Below are positions 17,654 through 25,852 of a DNA stretch of 64,000 nt, in pieces. The translations under genes and the position numbers were made by a program. Positions within the stretch are counted from its first letter, which is position 1; every line of letters starts with the position of its first letter. Where the stretch lies: the NCBI GenBank assembly GCA_020632975.1, contig JACKEL010000004.1, positions 124,001 to 188,000 on the forward strand, written 5' to 3'. The notes beneath the pieces are model-generated. The model was not told the origin of the DNA. It saw nothing but the letters and a program-made list of their open reading frames with translations, and made no database searches. Source of the DNA: Myxococcales bacterium (lineage in GTDB: Bacteria; Myxococcota_C; UBA6777).

Positions 17654-18382
17654 TTATGCCGCGCTATGGGCCGTTGCAGCGTAGGGACCGTAATTTTCGA
17701 GCAGATATCGCGTGATGCTTTCTGCACCAAAAAGCGCGGTGTCTGTATTGGTGTCGAGGAGGTAAGGGACCTCGATCTTGCCGCTGACACGGAGAAGTTC
17801 TGCGCGTCTCATGCTACCGCGCGCCACATTTTTGATCCAACAAGGCAGGTCCAACTCGTGAAGGACTTCGCGGACTTGGCGGCAAGACGCAGAGCCTTCG
17901 TACTGATAAAGCACAAGATATTCGTTTGGAAGAGGCCGACGCTCTAAACCACGGCGAACAGAGGCACCTTTTTGGCGTAGGTAGGACGAAAAGAGCGCAT
18001 TCATCGTCTGAAAGGGAGCTTGCAGATGGCTGGTCAAGCTGCGTCCACGTCCGTATTGTTCGCAGAGATACGTGATGATCTCTTCTGCTTCGTAGATGCG
18101 CCTTCCTGTGTTGGGGTCCATCAAGAAAGGGAATAGCTTTTTTCCACCCAACTCTTTGAGTTTTTCGCGATGTTGTGAGCCTCGTGCGGTGGGATAGCTC
18201 ACATACTCTAGGTCCATCTCGCTGAGGACTTCTCGTACCTTTCGGCAAAACGGGCAGGTCTCCGACTCAAACAACAACAAAGGTCGTGCTGGCGGATGCG
18301 CGGGGTGATGCCAGACGATGCTCCCTCTGCCGAGCCGCGTCAAAGACACGCTTGCGCTGCTGAGATGGTCGAAAAAGCCCAT
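17654..18382 (-). CDS. Tandem GST-N / glutaredoxin-like protein
   Basis: 242 residues containing two thioredoxin-fold GST N-terminal modules in a row. Module 1 (about 35-115) has CPFC in LLFESETCPFCRKVREVL and ends EAEEIITYLCEQYGRG. Module 2 (about 150-235) has SASC in place of CxxC and ends GAESITRYLLENYG. Thus a dithiol pair is present only in the first half. Proteins with this double arrangement are seen as 'glutathione S-transferase N-terminal domain' or glutaredoxin family proteins; a redox function is likely, the substrate unknown. I chose ATG 18382, which has AAAGGAG, rather than the upstream frame extending to 18550. It precedes the pseudouridine synthase on the same strand by 37 bases. 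Confidence 0.8.
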   Translation of the reverse strand: MGFFDHLSSASVSLTRLGRGSIVWHHPAHPPARPLLLFESETCPFCRKVREVLSEMDLEYVSYPTARGSQHREKLKELGGKKLFPFLMDPNTGRRIYEAEEIITYLCEQYGRGRSLTSHLQAPFQTMNALFSSYLRQKGASVRRGLERRPLPNEYLVLYQYEGSASCRQVREVLHELDLPCWIKNVARGSMRRAELLRVSGKIEVPYLLDTNTDTALFGAESITRYLLENYGPYAATAHSAA

Positions 18383-18592
18383 TGTTTCTCCTTTGTATGG
18401 GTCGGCTTCGTGAGAAAGACTCCCGATATTAGGCCACTTTGACATCTTTGGAACATCGCTGTGGCTTTGTGGAGACGGAGTTTCCCACGCATCGACTTTT
18501 CGTGCAAGAGACACGTTCATTTTCTTCGTGGGAGAGAGCGTTTTGCCCATGGGATGGCAAAAGTGATGGGCTGTGGAAGGGGAGGTCGAGGC

Positions 18593-19756
18593 TTAGAACT
18601 GGAGGGCGTCAGCAAAGCGTTGGGTGGTTTGTTCCCAAGTCTGTCCAAAAGTCTGGGCGCGCAAAGAAGCGGCCTGGCGGAGGCTTTGGGGATCTGGATG
18701 CGTTGCAAAGAAGGCCAACTGACGCGCATAAGCTTCGGGTCGATCTCGTGGAACCACCCATCCTGCGGGGCTATCACCAAGTAGCTCAAAGGCCGTTTGA
18801 AAGTCCCCCAGCAACACAGGGAGCCCATGGAACATCGCTTCGAGCACCACCATCCCAAAGCCTTCTCCCTGCGAAGCCAACGCAAAGAGATCCGCTTGGG
18901 CATACATCTTCTGCAAGGCTTCTCGATCTTGCCAGTGGTGGAACTCGATATCTGTGGAAAGTCCCCATTGTTTTGCAAGGACGCGGCATCTCGCGACATA
19001 CTCTTCGTCGTATTCGAGGTTTCCGACCAGTTGCAACCGAAAGCGATCTTGTAGGTGAGGCTCCATCTTATAGAGAAGGTGGAGCGCCTTGATCAGATGA
19101 TGAAAGCCTTTTCTTTCTGCATAGTTCCCGACAGAGAGCACGGTCCATCTCTTTTCTGGCGATGATGCGGAGATATCGGGACCTTGCTGAAAGGAGGGGG
19201 TGTCTTTGGCGTAGTCGCACCCTGTATAGACGACGTGTTGGGGGGGTTTGGATGGGAGGCCGAAAAGGTCGCTTGTGAGGACCGCATGGCTCACCCCAAT
19301 ATGCGCGTGGGCCGGTCGCAAGGCTGCTTGGGTTTGCAGCCAGTGCCACAAACGGGAGGGCTTACTTTTGTAATTTTCCCAATAGCAAAGCTGCGAGAGG
19401 CTGAAGAGTTGCCAGTGACCTTGGAGTCGCAAGGCCCCGATCATCGGCCAGAGATGACGATAGAGCCATGAGTCGTACACCAAGATGTCGCTTTTTGCTT
19501 GGCGCACGCGGAGTTCTTTGAGCAAGCCCCACGCGATGCCGCCTCTCTGCGAAAGATCAGAGAGGGTGATGACTTCCACATCCCAGCCTTCTTCTCGTAA
19601 ACCCGCGACGATCTCGCGCTGAAAGATCTCGCCGCCTGTGCTTGGACGCGTTGGCCAAGCTGGACAGAGAAAGACGATGCTTTGTGGGTCTTTGCTATGG
19701 GACTGAGAGGGACGCGCCCATAAAGAAGAGGTGAGATGGCGGAGTTGAGGGAGCAT
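18593..19756 (-). CDS. GT4-type glycosyltransferase
   Basis: 387 residues with the GT-B fold of family GT4. The N-terminal half has LCPAWPTRPSTGGEIFQREI, where the Gly-Gly turn normally contacts the acceptor. The C-terminal half has LSVGNYAERKGFHHLIKAL and the E-x7-E type sugar-nucleotide signature in GEGFGMVVLEAMFHGLPVL. It should retain anomeric configuration and add a sugar during polysaccharide assembly at the cytoplasmic membrane face. ATG at 19756 has AAGGAGG. It opens the polysaccharide locus and diverges from the WecG-like gene. Donor and acceptor are not predictable. Confidence 0.85.
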   Translation of the reverse strand: MLPQLRHLTSSLWARPSQSHSKDPQSIVFLCPAWPTRPSTGGEIFQREIVAGLREEGWDVEVITLSDLSQRGGIAWGLLKELRVRQAKSDILVYDSWLYRHLWPMIGALRLQGHWQLFSLSQLCYWENYKSKPSRLWHWLQTQAALRPAHAHIGVSHAVLTSDLFGLPSKPPQHVVYTGCDYAKDTPSFQQGPDISASSPEKRWTVLSVGNYAERKGFHHLIKALHLLYKMEPHLQDRFRLQLVGNLEYDEEYVARCRVLAKQWGLSTDIEFHHWQDREALQKMYAQADLFALASQGEGFGMVVLEAMFHGLPVLLGDFQTAFELLGDSPAGWVVPRDRPEAYARQLAFFATHPDPQSLRQAASLRAQTFGQTWEQTTQRFADALQF

Positions 19757-20138
19757 GAGACCTCCTTGGTCTTGATGTGTCTGTCAAACCACGACGTCTT
19801 GTGGTGGTTTCCCGCTGTTCTTTTGTTGTACGGACTTCCTTCAAAAGAACTTGGGGCCTCCCCATGAAAAGGAGCCCAAAAAACAAGCACAAAAAGAACC
19901 ACCCCTCATCAAAAGGGCTATAAAAGGGTTGTTGTCTCAAATAGAGAAGAAAGTATCGAAATAATTCTCTTATCGGGACGCAAAATGAGAAAGAGAACAA
20001 AAAAGAGAGCGCAAAGAAGGCTTTGATCATGTGCGTGGTGTTCAGTCTTTTTGGGAGGGCGTCGTATGTAGAAAAAGCGCGGCAGGATCCGCGTTTCTCG
20101 CGAAAGGATTGCGGGAACAAACAGCCAGGAGGCACACC
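19757..20138. other. Divergent intergenic region at the left border of the polysaccharide locus
   Basis: 382 bases between the divergent GT4 and WecG-like genes, presumably holding promoters for both. A 9-bp perfect inverted repeat, GTTCTTTTG at 19817-19825 and CAAAAGAAC at 19842-19850, with a 16-base spacer, lies 60 bases upstream of the GT4 start. It could be an operator or a leader hairpin of that gene. A CGCGG/CCGCG hairpin occurs near 20079. No clear promoter boxes and no ORF with coding character were seen. Confidence 0.45.
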
Positions 20139-20927
20139 ATGCTAAGCCAAGAAGCGATCACACCCTTTTTGCAGGAACATGTTGATATATTTGGTCTTTC
20201 TCTTTACGCAAAGGGGCGGGACATCCTCTTGGAGCGTTGGGCAGAAGCGTGTACACAGCAAAATACGAGGGAAACCGTCTTTTTTGTGAACGCCCACACC
20301 GTCAACACCATGTACGAACAGGCTGATTTTCTTTCGATTTTGCGGTCCGCAGATGTCCTGTTGCCCGATGGGATCGGGATCGATCTGGCTGTTCGTGGGA
20401 TGGGAAAAGCCTTGGAAGAGAACCTGTGCGGGACAGACCTAGCACTGGATATCTGTCGTCATCGCAGTGGGTTTCGGATCTTTTTGGTGGGTGGGCGTCC
20501 TGGGGTGGCGGAGGCCGCTGCTGCTCGTTTTTCGCATGGTTATGGTGGAAACATCGTGGGCGTCCATCACGGTTTCCTCGCAGGAGCCGACGAAAACGAG
20601 CTTGGGCGCCTTTGGGAAAAGATCGCGGCTTCGCGTGCAGATATGGTGTGGGTTGGGATGGGGGTTCCCCTTCAAGAACGCTGGGTTTGGACACATCGCG
20701 GACAGATCGATGCTCCGCTTGTTTTTGCTGTTGGTGGACTCTTCGATTACTACGCAGGTTGCGTCAAACGAGCCCCTCTTGTATGGCGAAAACTGCGGAT
20801 GGAGTGGGTGTATCGCCTTATCCAAGAACCCACTCGCCTTTGGAAACGCTATGTCCTTGGAAATCCTTTGTTTTTGATGCGCCTTCTTCATCTGATGGCC
20901 ACACAACAACGTGAGTTTCGACGCTGA
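20139..20927 (+). CDS. WecG/TagA/CpsF-family glycosyltransferase (GT26)
   Basis: 262 residues. The family adds a sugar (ManNAc or ManNAcA in studied cases) to an undecaprenyl-diphosphate-linked acceptor at the inner membrane. Family marks are NAHTVNT, the acidic LLPDGIGIDLAVRGMG, FLVGGRPGVAEAAA, MVWVGMGVPLQERW and the C-terminal RLIQEPTRLWKRY. I chose ATG 20139, preceded by CAGGAGGCACACC, over an upstream in-frame start at 20031. It lies upstream of the initiating phosphoglycosyltransferase, which fits second-sugar addition. The gap of 189 bases after it contains a sigma-54-like promoter, so the next gene may be separately controlled. Confidence 0.9.
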   Translation: MLSQEAITPFLQEHVDIFGLSLYAKGRDILLERWAEACTQQNTRETVFFVNAHTVNTMYEQADFLSILRSADVLLPDGIGIDLAVRGMGKALEENLCGTDLALDICRHRSGFRIFLVGGRPGVAEAAAARFSHGYGGNIVGVHHGFLAGADENELGRLWEKIAASRADMVWVGMGVPLQERWVWTHRGQIDAPLVFAVGGLFDYYAGCVKRAPLVWRKLRMEWVYRLIQEPTRLWKRYVLGNPLFLMRLLHLMATQQREFRR

Positions 20928-21021
20928 TCTTTCTTGTTGAAAAAAGTTTTATATTAAAAACACCTTTTGTTTTAATGGTTTATTCTCTTTTTTGCTCCTC
21001 TCTAAAACGATCTCTGCGTGT

Positions 21022-21036
21022 TGGTACACATCTTGC
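21022..21036 (+). promoter_or_regulatory. Predicted sigma-54 (-24/-12) promoter
   Basis: TGGTAC at 21022-21027, five bases, TTGC at 21033-21036. This matches the sigma-54 consensus TGGCAC-N5-TTGCW with the invariant GG and GC at the right 12-base distance; the last base is C instead of A/T. It lies about 80 bases upstream of the phosphoglycosyltransferase start, leaving a leader of about 70 bases. An AT-rich tract, where an enhancer-binding protein or IHF could act, lies upstream at 20940-20990. Confidence 0.55.
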
Positions 21037-21116
21037 CCTAGTGTCCAGCCAGTCGTGACAACGACACCGCCCCTTCACGGATGAGGGGGTTGCATCTCAA
21101 GGATTGAGGAGAAGCC

Positions 21117-21902
21117 ATGAACACATCGGGCCAAATGTCGGTGATTCATCGTTGTTCCACTGGCGAGCTACAAACCGTCGGTCTTAGCTCTGGGCATCTG
21201 CTGGGCTTGCGTGACAAGTCGATCTTGCAGCGTCTAGAGGAACAGCGTGCAGAACGTCTTCGAATCGAAGCAAGGCTTCGTCAAAAAGACGCGCACTCTC
21301 GGGCGGATCGATGGACAAGGCTTCTGGATATCGCCTTAGCAGGAGCTGCTTTGGTGGTGCTTTCTCCTCTGTTTTTGATGTTGATGCTCTTGGTGCGTTT
21401 GACTTCGCGTGGACCGATCTTTTTTCGACAGATGCGTGCAGGACTTCGTGGTCAGCCTTTTATGATTTACAAGTTCCGCACGATGGTGGTGGACGCTGAA
21501 CACAAAAAGCGTGCGCTGCTTTCGCAAAATGAGCAAAAGGGAGGCGTGATCTTCAAGATGAAGAGCGACCCGCGTGTGACGTGGGTCGGGCGCTGGATGC
21601 GCCGCTGGAGCCTCGATGAGCTGCCTCAATTATGGAATGTTTTGCGCGGTGAGATGTCCCTTGTCGGGCCACGTCCTCACCCTTTGACGGAGGTGAAACA
21701 ATACCCTTTGTTTGCGCATGCAAGGTTGCGCGTCAAACCCGGATTGACTGGATATGCCCAAGTCAACGGGCGTTCGGACCTCTCTTTTCGCGAGACTGTG
21801 GACTGGGATATCCGTTACGTCAACCAACGAAGTGTGCGCGATTATGTCTTGTTATTGTGGAAGACGATCCGTGTGGTGATCTCGGGCCGTGGGGCCTATT
21901 AA
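21117..21902 (+). CDS. Initiating polyprenyl phosphoglycosyltransferase (bacterial sugar transferase)
   Basis: 261 residues. It should transfer a sugar-1-phosphate from a nucleotide sugar to undecaprenyl phosphate, the first membrane step of polysaccharide repeat-unit synthesis. After about 65 polar residues there is one hydrophobic re-entrant segment (DIALAGAALVVLSPLFLML), then the catalytic core. The core has FRQMRAGLRGQPFMIYKFRT, the Asp-Glu pair in WSLDELPQLWNVLRGEMS, LVGPRPHPLTEV and KPGLTGYAQVNGRSDL. Only this monotopic part is present; the four-helix N-terminal region of WbaP/WcaJ is absent, so it is of the small PglC/EpsL-like architecture. Start ATG 21117 with GAGGAGAAGCC. Confidence 0.9.
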   Translation: MNTSGQMSVIHRCSTGELQTVGLSSGHLLGLRDKSILQRLEEQRAERLRIEARLRQKDAHSRADRWTRLLDIALAGAALVVLSPLFLMLMLLVRLTSRGPIFFRQMRAGLRGQPFMIYKFRTMVVDAEHKKRALLSQNEQKGGVIFKMKSDPRVTWVGRWMRRWSLDELPQLWNVLRGEMSLVGPRPHPLTEVKQYPLFAHARLRVKPGLTGYAQVNGRSDLSFRETVDWDIRYVNQRSVRDYVLLLWKTIRVVISGRGAY

Positions 21903-21999
21903 AAGATCTCGCACAAGCTGCCGTAGCTTATAAAAAGAAAACGATATCTTTGTCGTAAAATCTTTTTGGCGCGAAGCGAGCTTCCACGAGAATTCTTTC

Positions 22000-22032
22000 G
22001 GTTATCGGGAGTCCCGTCCCCCCCCGGTAACC
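22000..22032 (+). promoter_or_regulatory. Leader hairpin upstream of the exporter gene
   Basis: GGTTATCGGG at 22000-22009 pairs over ten positions (one T-G wobble) with CCCGGTAACC at 22023-22032, enclosing a 13-base C-rich loop. It sits six bases before the terminator hairpin, inside a 181-base leader that also has a GAAGC/GCTTC palindrome near 21973. The two-hairpin layout resembles an attenuator or riboswitch expression platform. I do not recognise it as GEMM/c-di-GMP or another known class. Confidence 0.45.
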
Positions 22033-22038
22033 AAGAAA

Positions 22039-22068
22039 GGCTCTGCGCCAAGCAGGGCCTTTTTTTTT
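22039..22068 (+). terminator. Intrinsic terminator abutting the exporter start
   Basis: GGCTCTGC at 22039-22046 pairs with GCAGGGCC at 22052-22059 (eight pairs, one wobble, short loop) and is followed by an uninterrupted run of nine T. The T run ends 15 bases before the ATG at 22084, so it overlaps the leader of the exporter gene and does not merely end the previous one. Confidence 0.8.
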
Positions 22069-22083
22069 GCCTTGAGGTGTGAG

Positions 22084-23130
22084 ATGACCACAATCTACCC
22101 GCAATCATTCATCTTTTTTCGGCCATGGCGAACTTTGTTTTTTCTGGTTTTTTTATTTTTTGGCACAGGGTGCCGTTCCTCTTTGCCTCTCTATCCTCCC
22201 GCAAAGTCGGCTGTTCTCATCGCTCCCATCGCAGCAAAACGCCAAGATATGAGACCTTATCTTACACACGATTATATTTTTCGTGGCGGCGTGGGTGATC
22301 AGCTCCAACTCAACTGGTGGGAAGCGGAGCAGATGAAGCAAGTGGTGTTGCAGATCGGCGCAGATGGGGCGATTACAGCACCTCTCGCAGGGCGGGTTCA
22401 GGCCCAAGGGAAGGCGCTTTTTGAGATAGAAGCCAGCTTGCGCAAGCGTTTCCAACAGTATTACCAAGAGCCACAGATGACCTTGCAGTGGAAACAGATC
22501 CTCTCCGCGCAGATGACTGTGCTCGGTTGTGTCCGTCGTCCCGGGAGTTACGCGCAAGCTTCGCCTGTTCGTTTGAGCGCTCTCTTGGCGATGGCGGGTG
22601 GTGTGCGCCTTGTTGTCGATGAAGTCCAAGGAAAACAAAGCGCAGATCTCGAAAAGTCTTTTGTGCGTCGAGGTGAACAATTGATTACGCCCGATATCTC
22701 GTCGCTTTTACGTGGGAGTCTTCACGAAGATATCTGGATCTTGCCTGGAGATCACGTGTTTGTCCCTGCACGCGAACGCATGCAATACATCATCTTGGGA
22801 GAAGTCAGTAAGCCCGGTCGTGTCGTGTCTTTGCGGAGACTTCACCTTTTTGAATTGATCGCCACAGTCGGGGGGATGAAAGAGAGCGCTGGACCCGATC
22901 TGATCTTGATCAAAGGTTCCATCGCGAAACCCACAGCGTATCGTGTTCCTTACCGCGCGATCCTTGCGGGAAAAGCACAAGCCCCGTGGCTTGAACCCGG
23001 CGATGTTTTGTATGTTCCACCTTCGGATCTTGCGAGTTTTGAGCGCGTGATGCGGCGGATTATGCCGCTGTTTTCCTTGGCTTTCTCTTCTGCACAAACT
23101 GCTTTTGGTGCCGCGATACTCGCTCGCTAA
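22084..23130 (+). CDS. Wza-like outer-membrane polysaccharide export lipoprotein
   Basis: 348 residues. A lipoprotein signal ends in FGTGC (Cys about 30). The poly_export domain begins HDYIFRGGVGDQLQLNWW and continues through IGADGAITAPLAGRV. Two SLBB-like units follow: VLGCVRRPGSYAQ..LLAMAGGV and ILGEVSKPGRVVSL..ATVGGM, closing with LEPGDVLYVPPSD. These form the periplasmic barrel of the Wza/KpsD/GumB family, through which the polymer leaves the cell. I prefer ATG 22084 (GAGGTGTGAG upstream) over a TTG four codons earlier. The C-terminal segment is amphipathic, compatible with the Wza membrane helix. The gene begins right behind an intrinsic terminator. Confidence 0.9.
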   Translation: MTTIYPQSFIFFRPWRTLFFLVFLFFGTGCRSSLPLYPPAKSAVLIAPIAAKRQDMRPYLTHDYIFRGGVGDQLQLNWWEAEQMKQVVLQIGADGAITAPLAGRVQAQGKALFEIEASLRKRFQQYYQEPQMTLQWKQILSAQMTVLGCVRRPGSYAQASPVRLSALLAMAGGVRLVVDEVQGKQSADLEKSFVRRGEQLITPDISSLLRGSLHEDIWILPGDHVFVPARERMQYIILGEVSKPGRVVSLRRLHLFELIATVGGMKESAGPDLILIKGSIAKPTAYRVPYRAILAGKAQAPWLEPGDVLYVPPSDLASFERVMRRIMPLFSLAFSSAQTAFGAAILAR

Positions 23131-23152
23131 AAGACCCACCGACAAGCTAACT

Positions 23153-23225
23153 TCCTACAGAGCCCATCTTACAGACACCATCCTGCAAACCTTCATCTTG
23201 TAGACCTTCGTCCTACAAAGCCCCA
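23153..23225. repeat. Degenerate 14/15-bp tandem repeat
   Basis: Five consecutive units starting at 23153, 23167, 23181, 23196 and 23211, each of the form TCYTRYARACCYYCA (for example TCCTACAGAGCCCA, then TCTTACAGACACCA). It lies 22 bases after the exporter stop in the 277-base gap before the convergent glycosyltransferase. No coding function is apparent. Confidence 0.6.
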
Positions 23226-23407
23226 ACTCATCAGAGACACGATGATCAGAGATCCGCTCGGATGGATGCGCTTTTTTGTGAGGTTTGCTTGTCACTGTGA
23301 CACCTGAACTTTGCAGAAGGCACTTTTGATAGAAAGGGAGAGCTACGCGGCGGGCACAAGGGCTTTTGCGTGAACATCGAAAGGCGGATTGGGAAAGGGA
23401 GGGGATG

Positions 23408-24694
23408 TTAGGGGGTCGTGATCTTTTCATAGAAAAGTTTGGAGAAAGCTTGTATGTGCGCTTCAAAAGAGAAGCTTTGTTGGGCACGTCTCTGTGCGGA
23501 CATTCCCATGGTTTGGCGCTTTTGGGGATCATGGATCAGCAAGCGGAGAGCTTGGGAGAATGCGTCGATATCGCTAGGAGGGGCGAGATAACCTGTCTTG
23601 GCGTGGAGTAGCCACTCACTGACACCACCTACATCGAAAGCCACTACAGGACGGGCATGATGCATCGCTTCCAATCCTACAAGTCCGAATGTTTCAGGAG
23701 TTCTTGAAGGGAGCACGACGATATCTGCGTCTTGGTAGTGCGCATGAAGTTGCTTTGGAGAACGCCAGCCCAACCATACGATCTCTTGCGAACGACGGGC
23801 GCCTCGACCAAATCCCATAAGCTTGGCAAGAGCGCGGAAACCTGCTTCTTGTTCGCCTTGCCCGATGATCTCGCAGGTGAAGGGTTTGTCGAGTTTCCAT
23901 AGCGCTTGAAACAAAAGATCGAGCCCTTTGCTTCGCAGGATCGATCCTACAAATAAGATCTTGGTTGGTCTAGAAGAAGTCTCGTCCATCTTTGGGATAA
24001 AGTCTTGTTGCTCTTGTGTGTCTTGCGATGTTTGAGGCGGGGTGTAAGACAGCGCAAGCGGTAGAGGCGTGATCTTTTCGGAAGGAAGGCCTTGTAGACG
24101 CAACATCTGTGCGAGGTAGGCACTCCCGCACAAGATGCGATCTGCAAAGTGGAGATCAGCAAGAGCTTTTCGTGTGGTGTGGAGGGCGCTAGGCGAGGTC
24201 CCTGGTAGATCGCCTGCGATGTCGAACTGACCGCACTTTACAGCGCACCTCCAACCGATGGGGTGGTGGCAGGTTTGGCTGTTTGAAAGAAAGTATTTGT
24301 GTCGCCGCGGGCAAATCACCGCGGAGTCGTGGACATGGACCCAACGTTGGATGGATTGCAGGGCGGGAGAAGAGAGTTGTTCATACGGCCATTGGTGGAG
24401 ATACACACAATGGGGAGAAAGTGAAGAGACACAATCTCCCATCTCATCGGGCGAAGAGAGCTTGATACAGCGCTCAAAGGCACTTCGACAAGATGTGGCG
24501 TCGTGCCCTTCTTCGAGGTAGAGCAAGATGCAGCGCACACCTTGGGCTTGGAGACCTTCGGCGATCTGCAAAAGGTAGCGCTCTGCTCCACCTTGTCGAC
24601 CAAGCCAACGATTGCAAAAGACCAAGAGAGGCTGTGTGGTTTGATGACTGTGGTGTGTGTGTTTTTCTTCGTTGTGTCCGTGAAAAGGTGTCAT
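23408..24694 (-). CDS. GT4-type glycosyltransferase
   Basis: 428 residues, GT-B fold. N-terminal half: VFCNRWLGRQGGAERYLLQI with the Gly-Gly acceptor loop. C-terminal half: ILFVGSILRSKGLDLLFQAL and TFGLVGLEAMHHARPVVAFD as the nucleotide-sugar E-x7-E-like site. Expected to add one sugar to the lipid-linked repeat unit. Between the halves is a Cys-rich stretch (CHHPIGWRCAVKC) that is unusual and might bind a metal. The start is set at 24694: its ATG overlaps the TGA of the upstream gene in an ATGA junction, giving translational coupling. A longer frame reaching 24811 exists but lies wholly inside the upstream gene. Confidence 0.85.
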   Translation of the reverse strand: MTPFHGHNEEKHTHHSHQTTQPLLVFCNRWLGRQGGAERYLLQIAEGLQAQGVRCILLYLEEGHDATSCRSAFERCIKLSSPDEMGDCVSSLSPHCVYLHQWPYEQLSSPALQSIQRWVHVHDSAVICPRRHKYFLSNSQTCHHPIGWRCAVKCGQFDIAGDLPGTSPSALHTTRKALADLHFADRILCGSAYLAQMLRLQGLPSEKITPLPLALSYTPPQTSQDTQEQQDFIPKMDETSSRPTKILFVGSILRSKGLDLLFQALWKLDKPFTCEIIGQGEQEAGFRALAKLMGFGRGARRSQEIVWLGWRSPKQLHAHYQDADIVVLPSRTPETFGLVGLEAMHHARPVVAFDVGGVSEWLLHAKTGYLAPPSDIDAFSQALRLLIHDPQKRQTMGMSAQRRAQQSFSFEAHIQAFSKLFYEKITTP

Positions 24695-25788
24695 GACATC
24701 GGCGCCAGTTGGTAGCGAGCCAAAAAGTGAGAAAAGTTCTGATCCTCCAGGCCACCCCAGAGACGTAGATAGTCTTTCAACTTCTCGGGATGAAGGGGAT
24801 CGCGGAAGCACTCTGTCAGAAAAGACAAGACGATGCGATCGTTGCGGTTGGACAGACCGCGCCCTTGCATCCCTTGCTTGAGCGCTGAGAGGATGCGCTG
24901 CGAAGGACGCAACACAGAGGTGTATCCGCGTTGTGGTGAACGTTCCTCCCAGTTTCCATGGCGTCGCGTTTGTTCGTAGGTCGCGATGGCCTCTCTACAC
25001 AACCCGATGAGAAGGTCATTTTCTTGGGCGAGCTGCGATGCGCTCAACGCTTCGTAGGATGGGCGAAATCGGAACTCGATGGCTTGGATGGTTCGCTCAC
25101 GCAGGGCCGTCAGTGGCAAAAGATGAGGTTCTTCTCGCAACATCTTGAGTCGTGCTTTGTAGCTGGGGGTATAACGGCCTGCTAGCAAAAAGAAAGCATC
25201 CGAAAGGCCGATGGTTGCTTTGATTTGGTGTTTCTTGAGTAGGCGGAGGTGTTTTGCAGAAAGCGCTTGGGGTGTGCTGACGCTGGCCAACAACAACGCG
25301 TTTATTAGCAAGAGCGTTGCGCGATTGATCACCAAGATCAATCCTTGGCCAAGATCAGGTTGGGGGCTGATACCATAGAGCTGTGTGGAGATCGCCTTGC
25401 TTCCGTCAAGTTGGGTGTGATGGTGCAAGGTGTCATGCCAAAAGATCTGATGTCGATTTCGCCAGATCTGCCAAGGCCAAGAGGTCGAAAGATCGATCCC
25501 GATCTGATGGGCCTCTGTGAGTGTGCGGCTGAGTTCATCGATCTTTTGTTGAAGGGTTTGCGCTGCGGCTTTGTTTTTGGCGATGAGCACCAAGTCGAGG
25601 TTGTTATGTAGTTGGACTTGGTCTTTTTCGATCAGTACGCCTCCCTCACCACGACCGTAACTCCCCGCAAGTAGGATGTGTTGACGTTCTTCGGGGGGAA
25701 GCTGTTTTCGAAAAAATGCAACCATCTGCTTCAGTCGATCTTGTAAAAGCTTTTCTGCTTCGGGATGTTGGATCGCCGTGTAAGACAT
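24691..25788 (-). CDS. Nucleotidyltransferase-fold protein of unknown role
   Basis: 365 residues. The N-terminal third looks like the polymerase-beta nucleotidyltransferase superfamily: GSYGRGEGG at 42-50 followed by NNLDLVLIAK at 62-71. In active members the second motif is D-x-D; here the first acidic residue is Asn63 and only Asp65 remains, so catalysis may be altered or lost. A helical C-terminal part contains KHQIKATIGLSDAFFLLAGR and SYKARLKML. I do not know a named family with this full architecture. It is translationally coupled to the following GT4 gene (ATGA), so it probably works in the same polysaccharide pathway, perhaps modifying or sensing a nucleotide sugar. ATG 25788 has AAGGGAG. 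Confidence 0.7.
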   Translation of the reverse strand: MSYTAIQHPEAEKLLQDRLKQMVAFFRKQLPPEERQHILLAGSYGRGEGGVLIEKDQVQLHNNLDLVLIAKNKAAAQTLQQKIDELSRTLTEAHQIGIDLSTSWPWQIWRNRHQIFWHDTLHHHTQLDGSKAISTQLYGISPQPDLGQGLILVINRATLLLINALLLASVSTPQALSAKHLRLLKKHQIKATIGLSDAFFLLAGRYTPSYKARLKMLREEPHLLPLTALRERTIQAIEFRFRPSYEALSASQLAQENDLLIGLCREAIATYEQTRRHGNWEERSPQRGYTSVLRPSQRILSALKQGMQGRGLSNRNDRIVLSFLTECFRDPLHPEKLKDYLRLWGGLEDQNFSHFLARYQLAPMS

Positions 25789-25852
25789 GCTGAGATCTCC
25801 CTTGCGCGCTCGTAAAGATGAGAATGGCTGAATAGGTTAAGAAAAAGTCTTG

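Noticed and set aside
21903..22083. c-di-GMP (GEMM) riboswitch before the exporter gene
   Set aside because: The conserved GEMM core sequences and tetraloop receptor were not found; only the terminator layout is riboswitch-like.
23155..23532. Minus-strand frame of 125 codons
   Set aside because: It overlaps the end of the GT4 gene in another frame and runs through the tandem repeat; no start signal.
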